Shown: positions 27,611-37,493, counted from the first letter of the stretch. The stretch is DNA of 64,000 nt from an uncultured Hellea sp. (GCA_905477785.1 CAJQGR010000010.1:41303-105302); one strand, 5' to 3'. Made by a program: numbers and translations. Notes: generated by a model from the sequence alone, not told the origin.

Positions 27611-30202
27611 TTAACCTAGTATTTTTAAAGTTATTTCTAGAATATTATTAGAGGGATTAGCATTTATTACAGTTTTAAGTAAAGATTTAATTGTATTCTG
27701 ACGGTCATTATCTAATTTTTCTACGACTTCAAAAACACCTAAAAGTCTAGATGCTATTGATGGATTTACTTTATCTAATCTTAAAATCTGATTGATAAAA
27801 AATTCATACCCACTCCCGTCTTTACTGTGAAAAATAAAAGTATTTTCGACAGAAAAACTTCCTAGCACAGCTCTTACGCGATTGGGGTTTGTTATTTGAA
27901 ATAACTCATGCTGAATTAAATTTTTGATCGCATTCAATCCGCTTCTGTGGTTTCTGCTTGCTTGTAATGAAAACCATTTATCAATTACTAAGGGGTTGTT
28001 TTTCCATTTATTATAAAACAAATTGATTGGTTCGTTTGCTAATTCTTCATCTAGGTTATTTAAGGAGATTAATGAAGAAAGTTCATCAGTCATATTATTT
28101 GCCTCATGAAATTGTTTGATTGCAAAGTCTTTAGTGACTGGGTCACGCCTTGATGCTAGTAAATACAAACAAGTATTTTTAAGTGCACGATCACTGATAG
28201 AAGAAATACCATTTTTAGTTAGATTATTCTTATTAAGCCTTTGATAGGTAGATACTAATTCTTCGCGTGATGAGTCTGCTATTTCTTTGTTTAGCCAATT
28301 ACTTGCTAATTGCACAGCAATTGGATCTAATTTCGTATTTGCATTTAAAATCTCATTTTGATTAGGTATAGTTAGTGAAAGGGATTTAAATGCATTATCT
28401 AGATTATTGTTACTCAGAATATTTTTGAGAGTAGAGGTATAACTGCCTAAAGATTTACTTTGATAAGGTCTACGGTTATCTAAGATTAGTTTTGATGCAT
28501 TACCAATAAGTATTCGTGATATAATTTGTCCAGATTCCCAACGATTAAATTCATTTTCATCGCTCTTCATAAGACGAAGAGTATCATTGATATTTTGTTT
28601 AAAATATAAATTTACTGGAGCAGAAAAATCTTGAAGAATAGATATACTAAACTCTTTATTCGGATAATCTACTACGACTGTTTTAGATAAGCTATCAAGT
28701 ATAGTTATTTTTTGTTTTAAAATTGGCCCTTCATTTCCAATAATTTGCCATTTGATAGGAATGACTTGTGGTTTTTTGTCTTTTTCGGTGTGATTAGATA
28801 GTAAAATTTGATTAAAGGTTAATTCAAGTTTATCTTTATTCTTTAAGTATGAAACATGAATTTGCGGCGTTCCAGATTGGCTATACCATAATAGGAATTG
28901 CTCAAGATTTGTATTTGAAGCTTCTTCAAAGCATTCAATAAATTCTTCAATAGTTGCAGCTCGGCCATCGAGTTTTTTAAAGTAAAGGTTGCAACCCTCG
29001 CGGAAATTATCTGGTCCTAATAATGTTTTAAGCATACGAATAATTTCAGCCCCTTTTTCATAGACCGTAGATGTATAAAAGTTATCAATTTTTATATAAC
29101 TTTCTGGTCTTACAGCATGAGCTAATGGTCCAGAATCTTCAGAAAATTGAAATTTACGTAATCTTTTAACATCTTTGATCCGTTGAACGGATGCGCCTCT
29201 CATATCTGCAGAGAACTCTTGATCACGAAAAACGGTAAAGCCCTCTTTAAGGCAAAGTTGGAACCAATCACGACAAGTTATTCTGTTTCCAGTCCAATTG
29301 TGAAAGTACTCGTGAGCAACTATTGATTCTATCCTTTCATAATTTAAATCAGTAGTAGTTTTTGCATCGGCTAATAGTAGAGATGAATTAAAGATATTTA
29401 ATCCTTTGTTTTCCATTGCTCCAAAATTAAAATCTCTAATGGCAACAATCATAAACCTATCTAAATCATATTCACGTCCAAAATTATCTTCATCCCATTT
29501 CATCGCCTTTATAAGACTTTTCATTGCGAATTCAGCTTGATGTGATAACCCAGTATCTACATATATACTCAACAGTATTTTACGATTATTCATTGTTGTA
29601 AAAGAGTTTTCTAAAACATCGAAGTTCCCAGCTATTAGTGCAAATAAATATGCAGGCTTTGGAAATGGATCTTCCCATATTGCAAAGTGTTGACCTTTAG
29701 GCAGCTCACCACTTTCAACCATATTTCCATTTGCAAGAAGATAGGGGTAATTATTTTTATTGGCAGTTATTTTAACTTTGAAAGTGGATAATATATCTGG
29801 GCGATCGAGATAGTATGTAATTCTACGAAATCCCTCTGCTTCGCACTGAGTACAGAATTTATTGTCGGATAGATATAGTCCCATTAAACCACTATTAATT
29901 GAAGGGTTAATTGTATTAATTAATTCGAGAGAAAATTCATCTGGTATATTATTAATTGTAAGTTGAGAGCTCTCTATTTTATAGAACTCTTTCTTGAGGG
30001 GTTTATTATTTACTTTTATTGATATGAGTTCAATGTCTTCACCGTCAAGAACAAGGGGACCTTTAGACACACGTGAAATTTTCATTGTATTTTTTACGAT
30101 TGTGCATGTTTGATCTAGCTGAAAGTCTAGATAAACTTTATCAACTCTAAAATTGGGGGGGGTATAATCGACTAAATTAGTTCTTTTAGGTGATAAGTTC
30201 AT
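27611..30202 (-). CDS. pepN: Aminopeptidase N (M1 metallopeptidase)
   Basis: An 863-residue cytoplasmic zinc aminopeptidase that trims N-terminal residues from peptides. GAMEN at 261-265 binds the free amino end. The zinc site is HEYFH at 297-301 with Glu320 (CLKEGF) as third ligand. The C-terminal half holds the DUF3458-type helical domains. Length agrees with E. coli PepN (870). It is divergent from typA across a 128-base gap. Confidence 0.96.
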   Translation of the reverse strand: MNLSPKRTNLVDYTPPNFRVDKVYLDFQLDQTCTIVKNTMKISRVSKGPLVLDGEDIELISIKVNNKPLKKEFYKIESSQLTINNIPDEFSLELINTINPSINSGLMGLYLSDNKFCTQCEAEGFRRITYYLDRPDILSTFKVKITANKNNYPYLLANGNMVESGELPKGQHFAIWEDPFPKPAYLFALIAGNFDVLENSFTTMNNRKILLSIYVDTGLSHQAEFAMKSLIKAMKWDEDNFGREYDLDRFMIVAIRDFNFGAMENKGLNIFNSSLLLADAKTTTDLNYERIESIVAHEYFHNWTGNRITCRDWFQLCLKEGFTVFRDQEFSADMRGASVQRIKDVKRLRKFQFSEDSGPLAHAVRPESYIKIDNFYTSTVYEKGAEIIRMLKTLLGPDNFREGCNLYFKKLDGRAATIEEFIECFEEASNTNLEQFLLWYSQSGTPQIHVSYLKNKDKLELTFNQILLSNHTEKDKKPQVIPIKWQIIGNEGPILKQKITILDSLSKTVVVDYPNKEFSISILQDFSAPVNLYFKQNINDTLRLMKSDENEFNRWESGQIISRILIGNASKLILDNRRPYQSKSLGSYTSTLKNILSNNNLDNAFKSLSLTIPNQNEILNANTKLDPIAVQLASNWLNKEIADSSREELVSTYQRLNKNNLTKNGISSISDRALKNTCLYLLASRRDPVTKDFAIKQFHEANNMTDELSSLISLNNLDEELANEPINLFYNKWKNNPLVIDKWFSLQASRNHRSGLNAIKNLIQHELFQITNPNRVRAVLGSFSVENTFIFHSKDGSGYEFFINQILRLDKVNPSIASRLLGVFEVVEKLDNDRQNTIKSLLKTVINANPSNNILEITLKILG

Positions 30203-30330
30203 TTGTATTTTAAATCCTTATTGAGTCTCTTTATTTGCTGAACTGAAATGTAAATACAAGAAAGATTTTATTCTTGCCTTTTGCTGACTATTCGCTACTG
30301 CCACGCGCATAGGATTAAGGTTTATAAATT

Positions 30331-32190
30331 ATGACAGATAGTATTCAAACACTACGAAATGTTGCGATTGTTGCTCATGTTGATCATGGTAAAACTACTT
30401 TGGTTGATAAGATGCTTAGACAATCAGGTACACTTGATGAACGTGGAGAACGTGAAGAAAGAGTTATGGACAGCAATGATATTGAAAAAGAACGTGGAAT
30501 TACAATACTTGCAAAAAATACAGCAATACGATGGCATAATAAAAAAGATAAAACCGATTGGCGCATTAATATTGTGGATACTCCTGGGCATGCTGATTTT
30601 GGTGGGGAAGTAGAACGAGTGCTTTCAATGGTTGATTCGGTTGTATTATTGGTTGATGCTGTTGAGGGCCCTATGCCACAAACGACCTTTGTTACAAAAA
30701 AAGCACTTGCGCAGGGCCTGAAGCCAATTGTCGTCGTTAATAAGATTGATAGGAATGGCGCTCGGCCCGATTGGGCAGTAGATCAAACATTTGATTTGTT
30801 TGACAGGTTAGGCGCTTCTGATGATCAACTAGACTTTCCAGTTGTTTATGCTTCTGCTTTAAATGGTTGGGCTTCGTATACTGCTGAAAATATTGACGGG
30901 GATATGACTGCTTTATTTGAGGCTATTATAAATCATGCACCGGTACCAGATGTTGATCCAGATGGTGACCTACAACTTCAGGTATCTGCCCTCGATTACA
31001 ATAGTTATACTGGTGTTATAGGAATTGGTAGAGTAGTTCGCGGTACATTGAAAAAAAATCAAACTGTTGTTGTCTCTAAACCTGACTCTTCAGTACGAAA
31101 GGCTAGGGTTGCATCTCTCTTTGGTTTTATGGGACTTGAAAGAGTAGAAACTGATTTTGTCTCTGCAGGTGATATTTGTTGCTTTACCGGTATAGATAAG
31201 CTTGAGATTTCAGATATGATTTGTGATCCAGAGAATATTGAAAATCTACCTCCATTGAGTGTTGATGAGCCAACAATATCTATGACTTTTCAAGTTAATG
31301 ACTCTCCATTTGCAGGGCGGGATGGTAAATACGTTACTTCAAGAAATATAAACGATCGTCTGAAAAAAGAGTTAATTCATAATGTTGCATTACGAGTTAC
31401 TCAATTAGAGGAAGCTGATAAATTCCGTGTTTCAGGTAGAGGTGAACTTCATTTATCCATTCTTATTGAAAACATGCGTAGAGAAGGATATGAGTTGGCT
31501 ATCTCTAGACCCCAAGTTATAAATAAAGAGATTGATGGTATTTTATGTGAGCCATGGGAAATACTTACTATTGATGTTGAGTTAGATCACCAAGGCTCAA
31601 TTATGGAAAAGCTCGGTGAGCGTAAGGGAATGCTTAAAGATATGATTTCTGATGGTAAAGGAAGGGTGCGTTTAGATTATGAGATTCCAACGAGAGGTTT
31701 GATAGGTTTTAGATCTGAATTTTTAACATTAACGTCAGGTACAGGTCTACTCTATCATAATTTTGATACTTATAAACCTAGAACGAATGCTGGCATAGGG
31801 CGAAGACAAAAGGGAGTTTTAGTTTCTAAGGATTCTGGGAAAGCTGCTGGCTTTGCTTTATGGAATCTACAAGAGCGCGGTAAAATGTTTATAAGCCATG
31901 CTGAAGAGGTTTATGAGGGAATGATTGTTGGGATAAATTCTCGTGATAACGATTTAGTTGTCAATCCTCTAAAAGGAAAGCAACTCACCAATGTAAGAGC
32001 TTCAGGTACAGATGAGGCAGTGGTGTTAACGACGCCGATTAATGTTACATTAGAATATGCCTTGGAGTTTATTAATGATGATGAATTGGTTGAGGTAACT
32101 CCTAACAATATAAGAATACGAAAGCGTTATTTGTTAGAGCATGAACGTAAAAAAGAGTCCCGTAGAATAGAAGGTATGTCTGAAGGTTAA
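30331..32190 (+). CDS. typA: Ribosome-associated GTPase BipA/TypA
   Basis: A 619-residue translational GTPase, slightly longer than the usual 605-615. The G domain has [26 protein letters not shown] and NKIDRNGARP. Domains II, III and V follow, then the BipA-specific C-terminal domain (PTRGLIGFRSEFLTLTSGTG and the end DELVEVTPNNIRIRKRYL). BipA helps 50S assembly and stress adaptation, notably in the cold. A single transcription unit. Confidence 0.97.
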   Translation: MTDSIQTLRNVAIVAHVDHGKTTLVDKMLRQSGTLDERGEREERVMDSNDIEKERGITILAKNTAIRWHNKKDKTDWRINIVDTPGHADFGGEVERVLSMVDSVVLLVDAVEGPMPQTTFVTKKALAQGLKPIVVVNKIDRNGARPDWAVDQTFDLFDRLGASDDQLDFPVVYASALNGWASYTAENIDGDMTALFEAIINHAPVPDVDPDGDLQLQVSALDYNSYTGVIGIGRVVRGTLKKNQTVVVSKPDSSVRKARVASLFGFMGLERVETDFVSAGDICCFTGIDKLEISDMICDPENIENLPPLSVDEPTISMTFQVNDSPFAGRDGKYVTSRNINDRLKKELIHNVALRVTQLEEADKFRVSGRGELHLSILIENMRREGYELAISRPQVINKEIDGILCEPWEILTIDVELDHQGSIMEKLGERKGMLKDMISDGKGRVRLDYEIPTRGLIGFRSEFLTLTSGTGLLYHNFDTYKPRTNAGIGRRQKGVLVSKDSGKAAGFALWNLQERGKMFISHAEEVYEGMIVGINSRDNDLVVNPLKGKQLTNVRASGTDEAVVLTTPINVTLEYALEFINDDELVEVTPNNIRIRKRYLLEHERKKESRRIEGMSEG

Positions 32191-32277
32191 TTTTTTAGAT
32201 TTTTCTATATAAATGCAAACTAAGTTTGTCTAAAATCCGTATTATGATGTGAATTATTATTTAATTGCGGATTATGC

Positions 32278-32940
32278 ATGACTTTTGGAAATGAAACTGT
32301 AACTATCGGCAGTATGTCAGATAGTGAATCAAAAACATATTCAGATTCAAGACGCGCTTCTCCCAAGAGCATGAGCGCCGCTAAAAGAGATGCCCACTGG
32401 TTATATTCAATAGCAAATAAACAAGATGCAAGAGCGCTTTCTGAATTATTTGAAATTTATGGACCAAAATTGAAAGGCTGGCTTATGGCCAGAGGAGTCG
32501 GTAACGGCACTGCCGAAGATATAGTTCAAGATGTGATGATCAAAGTTTGGACTAAAGCAGGTAGTTTTGATCCTACAAAAGCGAGTTTCGCTACTTGGGT
32601 CTATCGCATGACAAGAAACCGTTGGATTGACCACAAAAGAAAGCATGGAAGAATGGATGTTAGGGATCCTGACCTAATGAAAATCATTGCCGATGATGAA
32701 GTTCAATCTGCCGAAGTCAACTTTATGGCTCAACAGAACTCCGATATTTTAAAAGAACAGATCTCTCGTTTAACCAAGGCGCAACAGATGGCAATTCGAA
32801 TGGCCTTCATGGAATATAAAACACATAAAGAGATTTCTGAGGAGACAGGTTTGCCCTTAGGGACAGTTAAAACACGTATCAGAAGTGCTATTCAAGCTTT
32901 AAAGGCGAATATGGCAAAACATATAGGTCAAATACAATGA
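32278..32940 (+). CDS. rpoE: ECF sigma factor of the RpoE/ChrR type
   Basis: A 220-residue extracytoplasmic-function sigma factor. Region 2 (about 47-115) has EDIVQDVMIKVWTKAGSFD and FATWVYRMTRNRWIDHKRK; region 4 (about 155-208) has HKEISEETGLPLGTVKTRI. It overlaps the ChrR-like gene by four bases (ATGA), the arrangement of the RpoE-ChrR modules that answer singlet oxygen or organic peroxide. About 40 residues precede region 2, so ATG 32314 (12 codons on) could be the true start. I see no clear RpoE-type promoter upstream. The name follows the alphaproteobacterial ChrR-paired RpoE, not the E. coli one. Confidence 0.9.
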   Translation: MTFGNETVTIGSMSDSESKTYSDSRRASPKSMSAAKRDAHWLYSIANKQDARALSELFEIYGPKLKGWLMARGVGNGTAEDIVQDVMIKVWTKAGSFDPTKASFATWVYRMTRNRWIDHKRKHGRMDVRDPDLMKIIADDEVQSAEVNFMAQQNSDILKEQISRLTKAQQMAIRMAFMEYKTHKEISEETGLPLGTVKTRIRSAIQALKANMAKHIGQIQ

Positions 32941-33602
32941 CATTCTCAGTTGATAAAAAAATAAAGATTTCAGAAGATATAATTACTGAATACGCAGCAG
33001 GTAATCTTAGCCCAGCTAAGCACACTGTTGTGGCATGTCAGAGCGAGATATGTGAAGAAGTTTCAAGCCGTATAATGTTTCAAGAGCAAATTGCAGCGTC
33101 TATGATTGAAGAGGTCCAAACTAAAATCCTTTCTCCCCTTTTCATGGGAAACGTTTTGGCAAATTTGCCTCCTCAAGACAAATTTTCATCTAATAATACT
33201 AATATCGAAAATAACTCTCCACGAACACTTAGCCATCTTTTAGGGTGTGGGTTAAATGAAATGAAGTGGAAATCACTAATACCTGGTGTGGCTGTTCATG
33301 ATATATTAGGTAATAGACATACTAAAGATGGTGATAGGCTATACCTTTTGAAGGCTAAAGGTGGAATGCAAATGCCTAATCATGGCCATAATGGGGAAGA
33401 GTGGACACTTATTCTAAAAGGCAGTTACAATGTTGGTGATAAAACTTTTGTCCGAGGCGATCTACACATTGAAGATGAAGATGAGATACATAGCCCCCAT
33501 ATTAACGAAGGTGAGGACTGTATTTGCTTGGTTATGACTCAAGGACCACTAAAAATGAAAGGTTGGCTTCCTCGGTTAGTTCAACCTTTAATAGGTATTT
33601 AG
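32937..33602 (+). CDS. chrR: ChrR-like cupin anti-sigma factor
   Basis: A 221-residue anti-sigma factor that should hold the upstream ECF sigma factor until released. The N-terminal anti-sigma part aligns at IITEYAAGNLSP with ChrR, and the C-terminal cupin (about 110-205) keeps the metal set His149, His151, Glu155 and His185 (NHGHNGEE and EIH), each offset by eight from the known R. sphaeroides ligands. In the anti-sigma domain only Cys39 matches a zinc ligand; the positions of His6, His31 and Cys38 appear as Lys10, Gln35 and Val42. So the zinc site looks lost or rebuilt. Pairing and overlap with the sigma gene support the call. Confidence 0.88.
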   Translation: MTFSVDKKIKISEDIITEYAAGNLSPAKHTVVACQSEICEEVSSRIMFQEQIAASMIEEVQTKILSPLFMGNVLANLPPQDKFSSNNTNIENNSPRTLSHLLGCGLNEMKWKSLIPGVAVHDILGNRHTKDGDRLYLLKAKGGMQMPNHGHNGEEWTLILKGSYNVGDKTFVRGDLHIEDEDEIHSPHINEGEDCICLVMTQGPLKMKGWLPRLVQPLIGI

Positions 33603-33603
33603 C

Positions 33604-36438
33604 TCAGCCATAAGCGTCATAGTGATGTGTTATGGCCACAGTTATTTGTCTTACGAGATTACCAGCTCTTTCTAGTGGTTTGATTATTGACTCAGTTATA
33701 TGAGGAAAGCCACCTGGCGGAGCTACTGGTTCGTTAGTCTTCTCCTGTAGTTGCTCTGTCCATTCCAATGCAGACCTTGTTTCCGGGTACCGATCTTTCA
33801 AATCCTTTATTATACTATCTATTTGAAATGTTTGTAGCTTTTGTAAAACATTTATTTGGGAGCTGCTTTCTTCACCAGCAGCAGGTAATTCTGTAGCTAT
33901 TATCATCATTTTCATAATAATTGATAACCTAAGTGCATGTAAGATCTCTAAATCCTCAATATTATAATCATTAGATACATTCATTTGAGTCTCAAAAAAC
34001 TTTATAGAATTATAAGTATCAATTCGTAATTGATTGGAAAGATCCATTATTTGTGATCGCCAAGAGAGTGATTTTAAAGTTGCGGCAACTTCTAAGCTCT
34101 TGCTTTCTAACCGAGGTTCATTGCTTGATATACCTCTACTAACCCAAAAACCAGGGTCAAATAGACGGCTGTAAGCACTCAATATTGACATATTTGTGCG
34201 TTCAAGTGAACTAATTACTAATGAGAAAATTGAATTTGCTCTTGGCGAATTTTTATAATGGTTTGAAAATTTTTCAATATCGATAGAAACAGCCTTACCA
34301 ATACCGTAAAAAATATTTGCCGGTATTCCAAACTGTTGTAAAATTGCATTATGCGGTATGGCACGTAGTTGCCTTGGATCAAACATACCAGATTCTGCTT
34401 TTGACCTTTTGGATGCTCTTGAGCCCGTTGGTATAAGAAGATTTTGTCCAAACCCTGAAAGCAATTTTATATAATTTGGATCATTATATAGATTTTCTTG
34501 TTGAGAGCTTATTGTTCTAAATACATCCCAAGAGAAATCAGTATCTTTGTAAAATATATCAATATCAGCTTCCTCTTTATTAGCATAACGTGCTTTTAGA
34601 AGAGAACTGATAGTGGCATTTGTTAAATCTTCAGTCTGGAACCACATAAAACCATCACCCCCTTGAAAGCTTGTTTCGTGGCAGATGGGTAATAAGCGTT
34701 TTTCGAATTGTCTCATTGCCCAAGGACTCATGACATAATTTATTCTATCTATTATAGACCCAGAATGCCCACCTCTTCCTAAACTTTCACCATGAGTATT
34801 GAATATAACTGCAGTTACATTCTTTAGGTTAAACTTCTCCATTTGCGATGCAAAATGCGAATGCAGGCGTTCTATTGCTAAGGTTGCTGGTATTTGCCCC
34901 ATAAATCTACCAGCATCAGAAAACCCTGTTTGAATTGCAAATACACCCCTATCCTTGATATACTCTCTGTATACTTCATTTTTCAACATTTTACCAATTA
35001 TACGACCTCCATTATTCAAAGCATCTGCTGTTTCAAATAATGGGGAAATATCTAAATATTTTTCAATTCCATATCTTTTAGCTAAATAGAGCATGCCCAT
35101 AGGAGTTAAGCTATCTTCACATTCAGCAATTAAGAGTCTTATGGGCGTTTCATCGTCAATATATTTGTGAATTTGTGCAGTTAGTATCATTTTTTCATGT
35201 GCTGTAGACTTTTCTAACGCCAATGAACCAAAATTTACTGGTTGTACTTTCACATTTTTTGTAAGTTTAGATGCTCTTAATAATAAAGTTCGTTTATCTG
35301 ACGTATGATCGGCTATTCCAAAAGTTGATTTTAATGCAGAAACAACATGCTGATTGTTTAAGCGAAAATGAATTCGAGCTGTACCAAGGCCAAAAGCGAC
35401 CATTTTTGACCGCAAACAAATTAAATCTCTATTAAGTTCAAATATTTCATTGTGCTCAAGTATCTTGTTTATGAGTTTAATTGGACTTTTAAGGTTTAGG
35501 AAGCGTCGGGTTGATGTTCTTGTAAGGTTATTTGCAGCTGCAACAAGATTTTCTGGATTTGTTATATCTTTTTCAAACAGAGTTAAATCTCTCTCGGCAC
35601 TTTCATGTGCGTCCGATAGTTTTTTTAAAAGTTCATCTAAATGATTATTTTCTTGTAAACTTTTTTCATATTTATCGCTTATATTTGAAACTGATTTTTT
35701 GTATCTATAGAGTTGATCTCTTTTTTCTTGAAGTCTTAGTCTTAAAGCATCCCCCCAACTTATGTCTGTTCTACCATCAATATCATACCCTACCCAACTG
35801 TATGCATTTATTAAGTGGGGCGTTATAGACTTCCAATCATCAGGAAATAACTTTCTACCTATACTGATGATGCTGCTGTTTATATTATCCAGCTCAATTT
35901 GAATTCTTTCGAGCGTTTCTTGTGTATCTTCATGTTCCTCTTTCAGTGTGGGTGCCCTTTTAGGTAAATAAGGGAAGCCTTTTAACTCTTCAACTGAACT
36001 ATTGTATTTAGTCTCCTGACTACTTGCAATTACTCCTAAACATTTACGTATATCTCGCGATAAAGAAAATGTTGGATGGGCTGTGAGAACTATACCAATA
36101 CCAGGGCTTTCAGCCCAAATTTTAAAAGCTTTAAACCCCTCATTAGCTTTTTGAAATGCTATTTTTTCTAGTGATTTCTTTGTATCACTATTACTGTAAA
36201 TACCAGCTCTTTTTCTTAATCTTCGGCTTCTTTGGATTGCTGCTTTGTCAGATATAGATTTAACTAAACTTTCTATATCTTTGAAAGCTACAGCACGGTC
36301 TTCAACATCTTTTGAAATATCGTAAGCTAATAATTTTATTGCATTAGACTGAGGATCAGAATTTTTATGGGTTCTATATTTAATTAATTTAGTTTTTAAT
36401 TGATCGTTTAGTTCTATAGATGTTTTTTTACGAGTAAT
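33604..36438 (-). CDS. ppc: Phosphoenolpyruvate carboxylase, probable ATT start
   Basis: Joins PEP and bicarbonate to oxaloacetate, refilling the citrate cycle. The frame is open for 944 codons. Motifs: catalytic His121 in VLTAHPTF, SWVGYDIDGRTDIS (214 on), GFSDAGR (505-511) and HGESLGRGG (549-557), the divergent alphaproteobacterial versions of TAHPT, GGDRDGNP, GYSDSNKDGG and HGRGGSVGRGG. Codons 2-341 contain no ATG, GTG or TTG; the first TTG is at 35415 and the first ATG codon is 346, both past the catalytic His. ATT at 36438 lies seven bases after AAGGAG and eleven after the gap stop codon, so I take it as start. A short-annotated version beginning at 35415 would be a non-functional C-terminal piece. 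Confidence 0.85.
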   Translation of the reverse strand: MTRKKTSIELNDQLKTKLIKYRTHKNSDPQSNAIKLLAYDISKDVEDRAVAFKDIESLVKSISDKAAIQRSRRLRKRAGIYSNSDTKKSLEKIAFQKANEGFKAFKIWAESPGIGIVLTAHPTFSLSRDIRKCLGVIASSQETKYNSSVEELKGFPYLPKRAPTLKEEHEDTQETLERIQIELDNINSSIISIGRKLFPDDWKSITPHLINAYSWVGYDIDGRTDISWGDALRLRLQEKRDQLYRYKKSVSNISDKYEKSLQENNHLDELLKKLSDAHESAERDLTLFEKDITNPENLVAAANNLTRTSTRRFLNLKSPIKLINKILEHNEIFELNRDLICLRSKMVAFGLGTARIHFRLNNQHVVSALKSTFGIADHTSDKRTLLLRASKLTKNVKVQPVNFGSLALEKSTAHEKMILTAQIHKYIDDETPIRLLIAECEDSLTPMGMLYLAKRYGIEKYLDISPLFETADALNNGGRIIGKMLKNEVYREYIKDRGVFAIQTGFSDAGRFMGQIPATLAIERLHSHFASQMEKFNLKNVTAVIFNTHGESLGRGGHSGSIIDRINYVMSPWAMRQFEKRLLPICHETSFQGGDGFMWFQTEDLTNATISSLLKARYANKEEADIDIFYKDTDFSWDVFRTISSQQENLYNDPNYIKLLSGFGQNLLIPTGSRASKRSKAESGMFDPRQLRAIPHNAILQQFGIPANIFYGIGKAVSIDIEKFSNHYKNSPRANSIFSLVISSLERTNMSILSAYSRLFDPGFWVSRGISSNEPRLESKSLEVAATLKSLSWRSQIMDLSNQLRIDTYNSIKFFETQMNVSNDYNIEDLEILHALRLSIIMKMMIIATELPAAGEESSSQINVLQKLQTFQIDSIIKDLKDRYPETRSALEWTEQLQEKTNEPVAPPGGFPHITESIIKPLERAGNLVRQITVAITHHYDAYG

Positions 36439-36449
36439 TGTTTTACTCC

Positions 36450-37460
36450 TTAAAGAAACTTTGACATTTCAGAAGCTGTGTCTAGCATGCGGTTTGAAAA
36501 CCCCCATTCATTATCATACCAGCTTAAAACTCTAACCAAAGTGCCATCTATTACTATTGTTTCACCGGAGATAAGGTTTGATGAGTGAGGGTCATGATTA
36601 AAATCAATAGAAACTGTTTTATCATCAATTACTTGTAAAATATTTTTTAATGTTCCTTTTTCAGCATCTCTAAAGCTGTTTAAAACATCATCTATTTTTA
36701 CACTTTTTTGAAGGTTTACAGTTAAATCAACAGCAGAGACATTAGGTGTAGGTACCCGTATTGCTTTGCCATCAAGTTTTCCTTTTAACTCAGGAATTAC
36801 CAACCCTATTGCGCTAGCAACACCGGTTGATGTTGGAATCATTGACATGGCTGCTGCTCTTCCACGATTGAAATCTTTATTATGTATTGTATCAAGTGTA
36901 GGCTGATCGCCCGTGTAAGCATGTATAGTTGTCATAAAACCATTTTTTATGCCAAATGAATCATTAAGAACTTTCGCTACTGGTGCTAACGCATTCGTTG
37001 TACATGAACCGTTGGAAACAATTTTGTCAGACGCGTCTAAATTTTTATGGTTAACACCATATACAATGGTTTTATCGGCTTCAGCACCGGGTGCTGAAAT
37101 TAAGACACGTTTTGCGCCTGCCTTTATATGACTAAGAGCTTTATCCCTATGGGTAAATATTCCTGTACACTCCATAACGATATCGATGCCATCATCAGAC
37201 CAATTCAAATCCTCAAGATTACGAATTGAGGTAACATTTATTTTCTTTCCATTTACTTTTAAAATATCACCTTGGCTTTGTATTTCTCCATTGAATCGAC
37301 CATGTACAGAGTCATACTTAAATAGATGTGCTAAATTATCTGTTTTTGACAGGTCATTAACCCTAACTATCTCAATGTCTTTTTTATGGTTTTCTTCTAA
37401 GGCTCGCAAAATATTACGCCCTATACGTCCAAAACCATTTATAGCAATTCGGATGGTCAC
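36450..37460 (-). CDS. gap: Glyceraldehyde-3-phosphate dehydrogenase
   Basis: A 336-residue phosphorylating GAPDH of glycolysis/gluconeogenesis. NAD-binding INGFGRIGRN at 7-16, catalytic Cys153 in SNGSCTTN with His about 180 (TIHAYTGDQ), and the C-terminal WYDNEWGFSNRM. VNDL at 34-37 suits NAD rather than NADP. Start is GTG 37460, with AAGGA eight bases upstream. It is followed by ppc after only eleven bases. It is read from a promoter overlapped by a LacI-type operator. Confidence 0.97.
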   Translation of the reverse strand: MTIRIAINGFGRIGRNILRALEENHKKDIEIVRVNDLSKTDNLAHLFKYDSVHGRFNGEIQSQGDILKVNGKKINVTSIRNLEDLNWSDDGIDIVMECTGIFTHRDKALSHIKAGAKRVLISAPGAEADKTIVYGVNHKNLDASDKIVSNGSCTTNALAPVAKVLNDSFGIKNGFMTTIHAYTGDQPTLDTIHNKDFNRGRAAAMSMIPTSTGVASAIGLVIPELKGKLDGKAIRVPTPNVSAVDLTVNLQKSVKIDDVLNSFRDAEKGTLKNILQVIDDKTVSIDFNHDPHSSNLISGETIVIDGTLVRVLSWYDNEWGFSNRMLDTASEMSKFL

Positions 37461-37479
37461 TAATATATCCTTATAAAAT

Positions 37480-37493
37480 TGACAGCGCTGTCA
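37480..37493. promoter_or_regulatory. LacI-type operator palindrome at the gap promoter
   Basis: TGACAGCGCTGTCA is a perfect 14-bp palindrome with the central CG typical of LacI/GalR-family operators. It begins directly after the -10 box of the gap promoter, so bound repressor would cover the transcription start. No LacI-family gene lies in this window. Confidence 0.65.

Noticed and set aside
33604-35415. PEP carboxylase as a 603-residue gene or a frameshifted pseudogene
   Set aside because: Codon-by-codon reading of 36438-35415 on the minus strand shows one unbroken frame joining this piece to the PEPC N-terminus with its catalytic His. There is no frameshift or stop; only a canonical start codon is missing.
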